A stretch of 46,871 nucleotides of DNA from Muribaculaceae bacterium (GTDB taxonomy: Bacteria > Bacillota > Clostridia > Lachnospirales > Lachnospiraceae), in the NCBI GenBank assembly GCA_023663465.1, contig JAMPHJ010000001.1:31336-78206 (forward strand). The letters run 5' to 3'. A program made the position numbers and the translations under genes. Positions 16,102 through 24,293 of the stretch are shown here, piece after piece (the stretch's first letter is position 1; each line of letters starts with the position of its first letter). The notes under the pieces are model-generated. The model did no database searches. It saw only the letters and a list, made by a program, of their open reading frames with translations, and was not told the origin of the DNA.

Positions 16102-17727
16102 ATGGCATTAAAAGTTTTTCTGGTAGAAGATGAAAGCGTGGTCAGGGAAGGACTTAGGGATAATATTCCGTGGCAACAGTTCGGGTATCAGTTCGTAGGG
16201 GAAGCGGGCGACGGCGAGATGGCGCTGCCGCTGATTCGGCAGACGAAACCGGACGTCTTGATTACCGATATTAAGATGCCTTTTATGGATGGGTTGGCGT
16301 TGAGTCATATCGTGGGGCAGGAATTTCCAGAGATGAAAATTATTATCATCAGCGGATACGATGATTTTGAATATGCGCGACAGGCAATCCGCGAAGGCGT
16401 GGAGCAATATCTGTTAAAACCGATTACCAGACGGAACCTGCAGAAAGCGCTCGCCGAGGTGCGGGAAAAGATAGAGTCGGAACAGGAGCAGAAAAGTTAT
16501 CTGAATAAATACCGGGACGAGATGCATGAGTATGAGCAGTTTTTCCTGCGGCATTTTTTTGAGAAAGTATTTGCGGGCCAGCTATCTGTCCAGGAAATCT
16601 ATGAGGAGGCCAAGCGGCAGTCTCTGGATATTAACGCGCCCTGCTACAATCTATTGTTGATTAATGTACAGGAAAAAAGCGATAAACGCAAAGCTGGAAG
16701 AATCTGTCAGGAATGCTATGAGGAGCTAATGCGGTTTCTGCTGCGCTTCCCCAATTACTATCTGGTATTCCGCTGGAATGTCAATACTTACGGCGTCATG
16801 ATAAAAGGGGAAGAGGAAACGATTACAGAGCGGACGCAAAAAGCCCTTGACGGTATAGCGCAGATTTGTGCACGGTACGAAGAAGACCTCGACTGGTACG
16901 CAGCGGCGGGCAGTCCGGTAGAACGTTTCAGCCTGCTGGCGGACTGCTATCAGAAGCTGAATCATATTTTTAGTTATCGTTTCTTAGAACCTGCCAGACA
17001 TATCTGGTCGAAAGAGGCGGTAGAAAGAAGAGAAGCGGCGGGAAGCGAAGGGGCGCTGGATACGATTGACACAGCAAAGATTGATTCTGATTTACTAAAA
17101 GTATTTCTTGCAAACGGACAGCAGGAAGAAATAAAAGACTTCGTCGGCAACTTCCTCGGCGGTATTGAGAAGGCGCTGCAATCCAGAATGTTCTGGGACT
17201 ATATCTTGCTGGACGTCCGTTTTGCCGCGTTGGCGTTTGTACAGAATCTGGGCGTAACGCAGACGGAATTTCTACAAAGCATCGAAGTGGAAAATATCCA
17301 GAAAATGGAAATCAGCTTGGAGAATATGCAGCGCTATCTTGAAGAAATCCTCACCAAAGCGATTATGTTCCGGGACAGGGAAACGGTGAACCAAGGGAAA
17401 AAGGCGCTCAAAAAAGCGCTGGAATATATCGAAGAAAATTATATGCAGGAAAGTCTGTCCCTGCATGAGACGGCGTCCATTATGGAAGTGAGTCCCAATT
17501 ATTTCAGCGCCATGTTCAGTCAGGAAATGCAGATGACCTTTGTGGAATATGTTACCGGGAAGCGGATGGAAAAGGCGAAGAAACTTTTACAGGAAACGGA
17601 TATGCGTGCCAATGAAATCGCTCTGGCGGTAGGGTATAAAAATCCCCATTATTTCAGCTTTGTCTTTAAGAAGACCCAGGGCTGCTCACCCAGGGAATAC
17701 CGGGGCTTAAAGGAAGAGGACAGTTAA
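16102..17727 (+). CDS. YesN-type response regulator with AraC DNA-binding domain
   Basis: This 541-residue regulator has an N-terminal receiver (1-120) with D10 and phospho-acceptor D56 in DVLITDIKMP and Lys in YLLKPI. A middle helical region (about 125-430) follows, then a C-terminal AraC double helix-turn-helix (about 440-540) with VSPNYFSAMFSQEMQMTFVEY and ANEIALAVGYKNPHYFSFVFKK. I chose ATG 16102, the first Met of the receiver strand ALKVFLVEDES; GTG 16063 would add 13 unrelated residues. It is the output of the kinase-lipoprotein pair and probably activates the importer genes at 19288-24110. Its stop overlaps the stop of the convergent araR gene. Confidence 0.9.
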   Translation: MALKVFLVEDESVVREGLRDNIPWQQFGYQFVGEAGDGEMALPLIRQTKPDVLITDIKMPFMDGLALSHIVGQEFPEMKIIIISGYDDFEYARQAIREGVEQYLLKPITRRNLQKALAEVREKIESEQEQKSYLNKYRDEMHEYEQFFLRHFFEKVFAGQLSVQEIYEEAKRQSLDINAPCYNLLLINVQEKSDKRKAGRICQECYEELMRFLLRFPNYYLVFRWNVNTYGVMIKGEEETITERTQKALDGIAQICARYEEDLDWYAAAGSPVERFSLLADCYQKLNHIFSYRFLEPARHIWSKEAVERREAAGSEGALDTIDTAKIDSDLLKVFLANGQQEEIKDFVGNFLGGIEKALQSRMFWDYILLDVRFAALAFVQNLGVTQTEFLQSIEVENIQKMEISLENMQRYLEEILTKAIMFRDRETVNQGKKALKKALEYIEENYMQESLSLHETASIMEVSPNYFSAMFSQEMQMTFVEYVTGKRMEKAKKLLQETDMRANEIALAVGYKNPHYFSFVFKKTQGCSPREYRGLKEEDS

Positions 17728-18824
17728 GAAAGCAGATTCTTTGCAGGAAACAGGGAAGTGCTGCCCCGTTCAATCAGCTTCCAGGGAAGCTGGGCGGATG
17801 TGGCGCTTCGTCCCTGTATTTTTCTAAGGAACAGAGAAACCGCGGCGGACGCCATCTCATGCGGCTGATGGGAAAGCGAGGTCAGACCGGGCGTCGATAA
17901 TTCGCTCAGATAACTGTTGTCGAAACTTACGATATTGATATCTTCCGGTACATGGATATTCCGGTAAGAAAGCTCTTTTATCAGCCAGTAAGCGATTTCG
18001 TCATTATGGCAGATAACGGCGGAGCAGGCGTTTAAATTGCGGTTTATGAAGTCGGACAGAAAGCGGGTATCCTGCTTCTGTTCCAGAAAATCAAGCTGCG
18101 TAGTCGTAAACCATGCGATGATATCCTCATCCACCGGAATACCGGATTCCAGCATGGAGCGGATAAAGCCAAGATGACGCTCCTGTCCCTGAATCGTATC
18201 TAACTGAAAAATACCGGCAATCCGTGTATGCCCTTGTTTCATCAGAAATTGTCCCAGCGCAAAGCCGCCGGCAAAGTTGTCGTCTTTTACATAGAGGGAT
18301 GGCGGGAGATTGGAATAGTAACCGTGGAAGAAAATAATATCCGTCCCATTGGCGGAAAGTTTCTCATATAAATCGAAATTGGGCGTGGGAAGGGCGGAAC
18401 GGGAAGGCTCGGCAATCAGTCCGCGCAGGGGCATCTCCGTGAGCTTTTGTAAAATGAGACGTTCCCTGTCCGTGCGGTTGTGGGTAATAAAAACGGAGAC
18501 AGAGTATCCAGCCTCGGCGAGGAGCGTCTGCAAATCTCCAAGCAGCGCCGGAAAAATGTATTCCGTATCGGTAGAAAGCAGAATTGCCACATGATTGCGC
18601 TCCATATCCGGGTGCAGTCCCGTGGCATAGGAGCCACTGCCCTGCTTTTTATAAATCAGCCCTTCCTGTTCCAACAGCCGGAGCGCCTGACGGACTGTCT
18701 GGCGACTGACTCCGAAACGTCTGCATAATTCCTGCTCGGTGGGGAATTTGTATACGCCCTGTTTTAGATTGACGTCTAAGTCTTTCTTTAATTGTTCGAG
18801 TAATTGTTCATATTTTGTGTTCAT
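17724..18824 (-). CDS. araR: GntR/LacI-type repressor AraR
   Basis: This 366-residue regulator joins an N-terminal GntR winged helix (KFPTEQELCRRFGVSRQTVRQALRLLEQEGLIYKKQGSGSY, split here only for naming its ends KFPTE and GSGSY) to a LacI-type sugar-binding domain. That chimeric layout is typical of AraR, the arabinose-responsive repressor of Firmicutes. I chose ATG at 18824, preceded by AAAGGA, over an upstream in-frame ATG at 18884 that adds 20 residues. The gene faces away from the ytfQ importer across a 463-base gap, consistent with control of that promoter. Regulator identity is strong; the exact effector is inferred from the araA-araB-araD genes nearby. Confidence 0.85.
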   Translation of the reverse strand: MNTKYEQLLEQLKKDLDVNLKQGVYKFPTEQELCRRFGVSRQTVRQALRLLEQEGLIYKKQGSGSYATGLHPDMERNHVAILLSTDTEYIFPALLGDLQTLLAEAGYSVSVFITHNRTDRERLILQKLTEMPLRGLIAEPSRSALPTPNFDLYEKLSANGTDIIFFHGYYSNLPPSLYVKDDNFAGGFALGQFLMKQGHTRIAGIFQLDTIQGQERHLGFIRSMLESGIPVDEDIIAWFTTTQLDFLEQKQDTRFLSDFINRNLNACSAVICHNDEIAYWLIKELSYRNIHVPEDINIVSFDNSYLSELSTPGLTSLSHQPHEMASAAVSLFLRKIQGRSATSAQLPWKLIERGSTSLFPAKNLLS

Positions 18825-19287
18825 TAGGAATCCTTTTCTTCCCGCAGCAGATTTTAAGAAAGCATGGCAGTATATCTTTTGCATTTTTGTATCTTATTTA
18901 TAAAAATATCATATTTCCGTTAGGAAAAGAAACCGTTTTGTTCTTTTTTTGTAAAAATTCTATTCTTTTATCAGGCAAAATCATAAAATTATTTTCTTTT
19001 GCCGGCTTTGAGGAAGAAATGACGATAGAAAAATTCTCTTCTTTTTCTATCCCCAATCCGTCATATCGAAAAAAATCAAACATAAAATATTTAAATATCA
19101 TAAAATTTTGAAAAAATTAGAAATTTGTATTTAAATTTTACCTCATAAGGAGAAATTTGTATTATAAAAAATGTAAAAATTGAGGAATGCGACGAAAATG
19201 GGTTGAAAAATATCTTCGCTTCTGTTAAAGTTGAATCAGTGGAACAACCTAGACAATGTTTCCACAGGAAAAAGGAGGATATAGTAA
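18825..19287. promoter_or_regulatory. Divergent control region between araR and ytfQ, with repeated ATTTGTA half-sites
   Basis: This 463-base AT-rich gap contains no convincing gene. The 13-mer AGAAATTTGTATT occurs twice in direct orientation, at 19119-19131 and 19151-19163, 32 bases (about three helical turns) apart. ATTTGTA resembles half of the AraR operator of Bacillus. A possible promoter TTGAAA (19108-19113), 17 bases, TTAAAT (19131-19136) overlaps the first copy, so a repressor bound there would block it. A weaker candidate is TTGAAA 19203 with TTAAAG 19225. The ytfQ ribosome binding site AAGGAGG is at 19271-19277. Confidence 0.4.
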
Positions 19288-20382
19288 ATGAAAAAGAAAT
19301 TATTAAGTATTGTGCTTGGCACAGCAATGGCAGCAACATTATTAACAGGCTGCGGTGGCGACGACAGCGCACCGGCATCTTCCGGCACAACAACCGATGA
19401 TGCGGCAGCAACCGATGACGCAGCAGCGACGGACGACGCGGCAGCAACCGATGACGCAGCAGCAACGGATGATGCGGCAGCGGACGATGGAGCAGGTTCA
19501 GGCGAACTGATTAAAGTTGGTATCATCAACAATGACCCGAACGAGTCCGGCTACCGTACAGCAAACGACGCTGACTTGAAAGCAACTTTCACGGAAGCAA
19601 ACGGATATGATGCATCTTTCTCATACAGCAATGAAAATGAAGAGCAGATTGCATTCGCCCAGACATTCATCCAGAATGAAGTTGATTATTTACTTCTTTC
19701 CGCAGCAGATACGGCGGGTTGGGATTCCGTATTGACAGACGCACAGGCAGCAGGCGTTAAAGTTATCCTGTTTGACCGTGTAATCGATGCTGATGAGAGC
19801 CTCTACGAAGCTTCTATCGTTTCTGATATGGAAAAAGAAGGCGCTGACGCAGTTGCATGGTTAAAGGGACAGAACCTTAGCGAATACAACATCATCCATC
19901 TTCAGGGCGAGATGGGTACGGCGGCACAGAAAGGCCGTTCCAAAGCAATGGATGAAGCGGTTGCTTCCGAAGGCTGGAACCTTGTTACCCAGCAGACAGC
20001 ATCATGGAATGCTGAAACAGCTCAGCAGATTGTACAGTCAGTCATTGACTCTGGTAAATCCTTCAACGTAATTTATGCAGAGAATGACGATATGGCAAGA
20101 GGCGCCGTAGCAGCTCTTGATGCAGCAAACATTTCCCACGGCGTTGACAAAGACGTCATTATCATGGGCTTTGATACCAACAAGTGGGCATTACAGGAAC
20201 TGGTTAACGGAAACTGGAATTACGACGGACAGTGTAATCCGTTCCAGTCTTCTTATATCGATGACATCATCAAGACACTGGAAGGTGGCGGAACTGTTGC
20301 TGAGAAGAAAATCATCATGGATGAAAAAGGCTTCGATGCGACAACCATTACCGAAGATGATGTAAATAATTACGGTATTTAA
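19288..20382 (+). CDS. ytfQ: ABC sugar importer, substrate-binding lipoprotein (YtfQ-like)
   Basis: This 364-residue lipoprotein has lipobox LLTGC (C22), a low-complexity acidic linker made of TDDAAA units (about 36-67), then a type I periplasmic-binding domain: VGIINNDPNESGYRTANDADL, VDYLLLSAADTAGWD, VKVILFDRVI, YAENDDMARGAVAALD. The family includes the galactofuranose-binding YtfQ of E. coli. In Clostridia such genes next to araA-araB-araD are thought to import L-arabinose or arabinofuranosides. It is the first gene of the importer cluster. A strong hairpin after its stop would allow more of this subunit than of the membrane subunits. Confidence 0.9.
   Translation: MKKKLLSIVLGTAMAATLLTGCGGDDSAPASSGTTTDDAAATDDAAATDDAAATDDAAATDDAAADDGAGSGELIKVGIINNDPNESGYRTANDADLKATFTEANGYDASFSYSNENEEQIAFAQTFIQNEVDYLLLSAADTAGWDSVLTDAQAAGVKVILFDRVIDADESLYEASIVSDMEKEGADAVAWLKGQNLSEYNIIHLQGEMGTAAQKGRSKAMDEAVASEGWNLVTQQTASWNAETAQQIVQSVIDSGKSFNVIYAENDDMARGAVAALDAANISHGVDKDVIIMGFDTNKWALQELVNGNWNYDGQCNPFQSSYIDDIIKTLEGGGTVAEKKIIMDEKGFDATTITEDDVNNYGI
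19400..19488 (+). repeat. 18-bp repeats coding for an Ala/Asp/Thr linker
   Basis: Five to six imperfect 18-base units encode TDDAAA (with DDGAG at the end) between the lipid anchor and the binding domain. The units differ mostly at third codon positions (GAT/GAC, GCA/GCG), so the peptide pattern is kept while the DNA has diverged. It is likely a flexible spacer across the cell wall. Confidence 0.75.
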
Positions 20383-20396
20383 GTCGGGTAAGTAAT

Positions 20397-20440
20397 GGCG
20401 CGGCGCAGAAAATAAGGCTCTGCACCGCGCCTTATTTTAT
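20397..20440 (+). terminator. Intercistronic hairpin/attenuator between ytfQ and ytfR
   Basis: The arms GGCGCGG-C-GCAGA (20397-20409) and TCTGC-A-CCGCGCC (20419-20431) pair perfectly apart from one C-A mismatch, and TTATTTTAT follows. It has all parts of an intrinsic terminator but sits inside the operon, 15-20 bases before ytfR. Partial termination and 3'-end protection here would give excess binding protein, as in many ABC importer operons. Confidence 0.8.
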
Positions 20441-20459
20441 ATAGGAGGTGAACTTAGGG

Positions 20460-21968
20460 GTGAGTGATAGCGTTTTATTGGAAATGAGGAATATTCAGAA
20501 AAGCTTTCCGGGTGTACGCGCCCTGCAGGGTGTGGATTTTACATTGCGTCATGGGGAAGTCCATGCGCTGATGGGGGAAAACGGCGCCGGAAAATCAACG
20601 CTGATTAAGGTGTTGACAGGAGTTTACGAGAAAGATGAAGGCAGCATTTCCCTTGAGGGAAACGCGGTGACAATACATTCGCCGCAGGATGCGCAGAAAG
20701 TCGGGATTAGTACCGTGTATCAGGAAATTACGCTATGTCCGAATCTTTCGGTTGCGGAGAATATGTACATAGGGCGCACGGCGAATATTTATCAGAACTG
20801 GAAAAAAATGAATGCTGACGCCGACAAGATATTACAGTCGCTGGATATACCGGCGAAGGCGACGCAGCAGTTAGAGAGCTGCTCGATTGCGGTACAGCAG
20901 ATGATTGCCATTGCGCGGGCAGTGGATATGGATTGTAAAGTATTGATTCTGGATGAGCCGACCTCGTCTCTGGATGAGCAGGAAGTTGCCAAGCTATTTA
21001 AACTGATGCGCAACTTGAAGGCAAAAGGGGTAGGCATTATCTTTGTAACGCACTTCTTAGACCAGGTTTATGAAGTGTGCGACAGGATTACCGTCATGCG
21101 CGACGGCAAATTAGTGGGTGAATATCCTATCAAAGATTTGCCGCGTGTACAGCTTGTATCCAAGATGCTTGGTAAAGAGCTGGACGATATGGCTGATATC
21201 CAGGATGAACAGCAGGTATATCAGCGCGAAGCGGGCGCAGTGCCTGTATTAGAAGCGGAAGGATTAGTCAGTGATGCGGGAATTAAACCGTTTGACTTCC
21301 ATATAGATAAGGGTGAGGTAAACGGCTTCACGGGACTGCTTGGTTCCGGCAGAAGCGAATGTGTCCGTGCGATTTTCGGCGCGGATAAAGTAACCGGCGG
21401 AACGGTTAAGAAAAACGGCAAAGCAGTCAAGATTTCCAAACCTCTTGACGCTATGAAGAACGGGATTGCTTATCTTCCCGAAGACCGTAAGATAGACGGT
21501 ATTGTAGGCGACCTTTCTGTACGGGATAATCTGATCCTTGCACAGCAGGTATTGAAAGGCTTTTTCAAACCGTTTTCCAAGGCGGAAGCAAATAAATTTG
21601 CAGACGAATATATTAAACTATTAAGTATCAAGACCGCATCGGCGGATACGCCGATTAAGTCGCTTTCTGGCGGCAATCAGCAGAAAGTGATTTTAGCGCG
21701 CTGGCTGCTGACACACCCGGAATATCTGATTCTGGACGAACCGACGCGCGGTATCGACGTCGGAACGAAAGTAGATATCCAGAAATTGGTGCTGAAACTT
21801 GCATCAGAAGGCATGAGCGTTACGTTCATTTCTTCCGAGCTGGATGAAATGCTCCGCACCTGTTCCCGCTTAGTCGTTATGCGCGACCGTAAAGTGGTGG
21901 GCGAACTGACAGGCGGAGATTTGAACCAGACCAAGGTTATGAGTACGATTGCGGGAGGTGAGAAATAA
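20460..21968 (+). CDS. ytfR: Sugar ABC importer, double ATPase subunit (YtfR-like)
   Basis: This 502-residue protein has two fused nucleotide-binding domains, as in the CUT2 class. The first has Walker A GENGAGKSTLIK and LILDEPTSSLD, with a degenerate signature in SCSIAVQQMIAIARA. The second has a non-canonical P-loop around LLGSGRSE, PEDRKIDGI, the signature LSGGNQQKVILARW and LILDEPTRGID. The asymmetric second P-loop is typical of this class. GTG 20460 is chosen, 11 bases after the GGAGG of AGGAGGTGA (20443-20451); GTG 20448 lies inside that site. It overlaps nothing and is followed within 3 bases by the permease gene. Confidence 0.92.
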   Translation: MSDSVLLEMRNIQKSFPGVRALQGVDFTLRHGEVHALMGENGAGKSTLIKVLTGVYEKDEGSISLEGNAVTIHSPQDAQKVGISTVYQEITLCPNLSVAENMYIGRTANIYQNWKKMNADADKILQSLDIPAKATQQLESCSIAVQQMIAIARAVDMDCKVLILDEPTSSLDEQEVAKLFKLMRNLKAKGVGIIFVTHFLDQVYEVCDRITVMRDGKLVGEYPIKDLPRVQLVSKMLGKELDDMADIQDEQQVYQREAGAVPVLEAEGLVSDAGIKPFDFHIDKGEVNGFTGLLGSGRSECVRAIFGADKVTGGTVKKNGKAVKISKPLDAMKNGIAYLPEDRKIDGIVGDLSVRDNLILAQQVLKGFFKPFSKAEANKFADEYIKLLSIKTASADTPIKSLSGGNQQKVILARWLLTHPEYLILDEPTRGIDVGTKVDIQKLVLKLASEGMSVTFISSELDEMLRTCSRLVVMRDRKVVGELTGGDLNQTKVMSTIAGGEK

Positions 21969-21970
21969 TC

Positions 21971-23059
21971 ATGGCGGCAAAAGAGACAAGTAAAACAAAC
22001 GGCGGAAACTTTTTTTCCAATCTTATGAAACAGCAGCTTTTTATTCCTCTGGCTGCCCTGTTAATCCTTATCTTGTTTAACCTGATAATGGACCCCTCTT
22101 TCTTAAAGATTACGCTGGAACATAATAATCTAGGAAATCCCGTTTTAGCCGGGTATCTGATTCGGATTCTGGATAATGGCTCCGAGGTTGCGATTCTTGC
22201 TATCGGCATGACGCTTGTTACGGCGGCTACCGGCGGACAGGATATCAGTGTCGGCGCGGCAGTGGCGATCGCGGGCAGCGTGCTTCTGCGGATTTTGTGC
22301 GGTGCGGAAGGAAGTCCTGAAACCATGCAGGCTCCGGTTATTGTCGGATTTTTAGTAAGCTGTATCGTGGCGATGTTATTTGGTGCATTTAACGGCGTAC
22401 TGGTAGCGTACTTTAGGATTCAGCCTATGGTAGCGACGTTGATTCTGTATACGGCGGGACGTTCGATTGCCGCATGGGTCAATCAGAATAGACTGCCCAT
22501 CGTTAATGAAACATCTTTCGGGTATTTCGGAGGTTCGATTCCGGGGATTCCGATTCCGACGCCGTTCATCATAGCGATGGTATGCATGATTATCATTGGC
22601 TTGGTATTGAAATTTACCAATCTCAGACTCTACACACAGGCGGTTGGTATCAATGAAAGCTCTTCCCGGTTAAATGGTCTGAATCCGCAGCTCATTAAGA
22701 TGCTTTCCTTTATCATTCTTGGCGTGTGCGTAGCGGTCGTAGGTCTGATTAAAGTAAGTCGGACTTCCACGATTAACTATTCCGTTATCGCCAAAGATAT
22801 CGAGATGGACGCGATTCTGGCGGTGGCGCTGGGTGGAAACGCGCTGGGCGGCGGTAAATTCAGTATGGTGGCTTCTGTCATCGGCGCGTATGTGATTCAG
22901 CTTCTGACCACAACCTTATTTAAATTTAACGTGCCTTCCGATGCACTCCCTGCATATAAGGCAATAGTTATCATTGTTCTGGTGGTTATCAGTGCACCGG
23001 TAGTACGGGCATGGTTTTCTTCCACCCTGAAGAAATTGCAGAAGAAGGAGGTAGCATAG
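21971..23059 (+). CDS. ytfT: Sugar ABC importer permease (YtfT-like)
   Basis: This 362-residue polytopic permease of the BPD_transp_2 (CUT2) family has TM stretches beginning at about residues 20, 65, 100 and 125 and the conserved segment GMTLVTAATGGQDISVGAAVAIAG. GGAGG (21956-21960) precedes ATG 21971. It starts 2 bases after ytfR ends and is followed directly by a second permease gene. The two presumably form a heterodimeric channel with YjfF. Confidence 0.92.
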   Translation: MAAKETSKTNGGNFFSNLMKQQLFIPLAALLILILFNLIMDPSFLKITLEHNNLGNPVLAGYLIRILDNGSEVAILAIGMTLVTAATGGQDISVGAAVAIAGSVLLRILCGAEGSPETMQAPVIVGFLVSCIVAMLFGAFNGVLVAYFRIQPMVATLILYTAGRSIAAWVNQNRLPIVNETSFGYFGGSIPGIPIPTPFIIAMVCMIIIGLVLKFTNLRLYTQAVGINESSSRLNGLNPQLIKMLSFIILGVCVAVVGLIKVSRTSTINYSVIAKDIEMDAILAVALGGNALGGGKFSMVASVIGAYVIQLLTTTLFKFNVPSDALPAYKAIVIIVLVVISAPVVRAWFSSTLKKLQKKEVA

Positions 23060-23060
23060 T

Positions 23061-24110
23061 ATGTCATCGAATCAAAAAACATCCGCATCTGGCGGGTTTA
23101 TGAATAAATTTAAAAATATGACGGATACCGGTCTGCTTCTGACAATTACGATTGTAATTTTTCTGCTGATGTATATCGGCGCCATCATCTTTTTGGGTGA
23201 AGGATTCAGGAAACCGCAGATGTTCTTTAAGATATTAAATGATAATGCGGCGCTGATTATTTTATCCTGCGGCATGAGTCTCGTTATGATTACGCGAAGC
23301 ATCGATATTTCCGTCGGCGGTATTACCGGGCTGGTTACGATGTGCTGCGCGGTCTATCTGGATTATAAGGGCGGCAATGTATTTGTATCATTTTTAATCG
23401 CATTGGCGATTGGTCTTGCCTTTGGTGCATTCCAGGGATTTTTAATCGCTTATCTGGATATCCAGCCTTTTATCGTTACGCTTGCCGGCATGTTCTTTGC
23501 ACGCGGCATGACGACTATCGTAAATACGAATCCGTTCAACGTAACGAACGAGGCGTTTGTAGCTTTGAAAAATACCCGTATTACCGTACCGGGTCTGGGC
23601 TATACGACGAAATCGGGGAATTATGTGGACGCCTATGTGGAAATCGGCGTAATTGTGGCGTTGTTGATTGTCATCCTGTTATTCTGCGTACTCAAATGGA
23701 CGAAATTGGGACGTCAGTTTTATGCAGTCGGCGGCAATGACCAGAGTGCGTTGATGCTTGGTATCAATGTGAAGAGAACGAAATTTTTGGCGCATCTATT
23801 ATGCGGATTGATGGCAGGAATCGGCGGATTTGTTTTCTTCCTGCATGTCGGCGCAGGAGCGGTATCCAACGGAAGTGGGGCGGAAATGAATGCGATTGCC
23901 TCTTCTATCATCGGCGGTACGATGTTAACGGGCGGCGTCGGTAACATCATCGGCACATTCTTCGGCGTTGTATCTTTGAATACGATTAAGAATATCGTAT
24001 CTTCCGCAGGGCTTCAAGATGCATGGTGGACGGGAATTACGGTTGCTGTAATGCTGTGCCTGTTCCTGGTAATCCAGAGTGTCGTTATTGCGCGCAAAAA
24101 GAAACGCTAG
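23061..24110 (+). CDS. yjfF: Sugar ABC importer permease (YjfF-like)
   Basis: This 349-residue CUT2 permease has the family motif CGMSLVMITRSIDISVGGITG and LQDAWWTGITV near the end. It starts one base after ytfT ends, with AAGGAGG at 23044-23050. Two different permeases, YtfT and YjfF, plus a double ATPase is the pattern of the galactofuranose importer and sets this system apart from single-permease ribose or xylose importers. An intrinsic terminator follows at 24201-24242. Confidence 0.92.
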   Translation: MSSNQKTSASGGFMNKFKNMTDTGLLLTITIVIFLLMYIGAIIFLGEGFRKPQMFFKILNDNAALIILSCGMSLVMITRSIDISVGGITGLVTMCCAVYLDYKGGNVFVSFLIALAIGLAFGAFQGFLIAYLDIQPFIVTLAGMFFARGMTTIVNTNPFNVTNEAFVALKNTRITVPGLGYTTKSGNYVDAYVEIGVIVALLIVILLFCVLKWTKLGRQFYAVGGNDQSALMLGINVKRTKFLAHLLCGLMAGIGGFVFFLHVGAGAVSNGSGAEMNAIASSIIGGTMLTGGVGNIIGTFFGVVSLNTIKNIVSSAGLQDAWWTGITVAVMLCLFLVIQSVVIARKKKR

Positions 24111-24200
24111 AGAAAATGTGGCAGAAGGAAGCAGCTTTTAGAAAGCAATTTTGTCAGAAAGCTCTGTCAAAATGAAATTCTGCCAGGATAAGAATATAAG

Positions 24201-24242
24201 GCTGCCATACCGGCGATAGCGATTGCCGCTTGGCAGCTTTTT
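24201..24242 (+). terminator. Intrinsic terminator after the sugar importer operon
   Basis: GCTGCCA (24201-24207) pairs with TGGCAGC (24231-24237), an inner GGC/GCC pairing supports the stem, and TTTTT follows. It separates the importer genes from araA, which starts about 50 bases later. Confidence 0.8.
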
Positions 24243-24293
24243 GAGAAATAAAACGGGTATGCCGTAAGGACGGCGGAAAGAGAGGATTGCTTT

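Noticed and set aside
18815..19111. 98-codon ORF in the araR-ytfQ gap
   Set aside because: Low-complexity AT-rich translation, no good start signal, and it crosses the araR start region and promoter area.
18825..19287. CcpA catabolite-response element
   Set aside because: I found no sequence close enough to the TGWAANCGNTNWCA consensus in this gap or the gaps before araA and araB.
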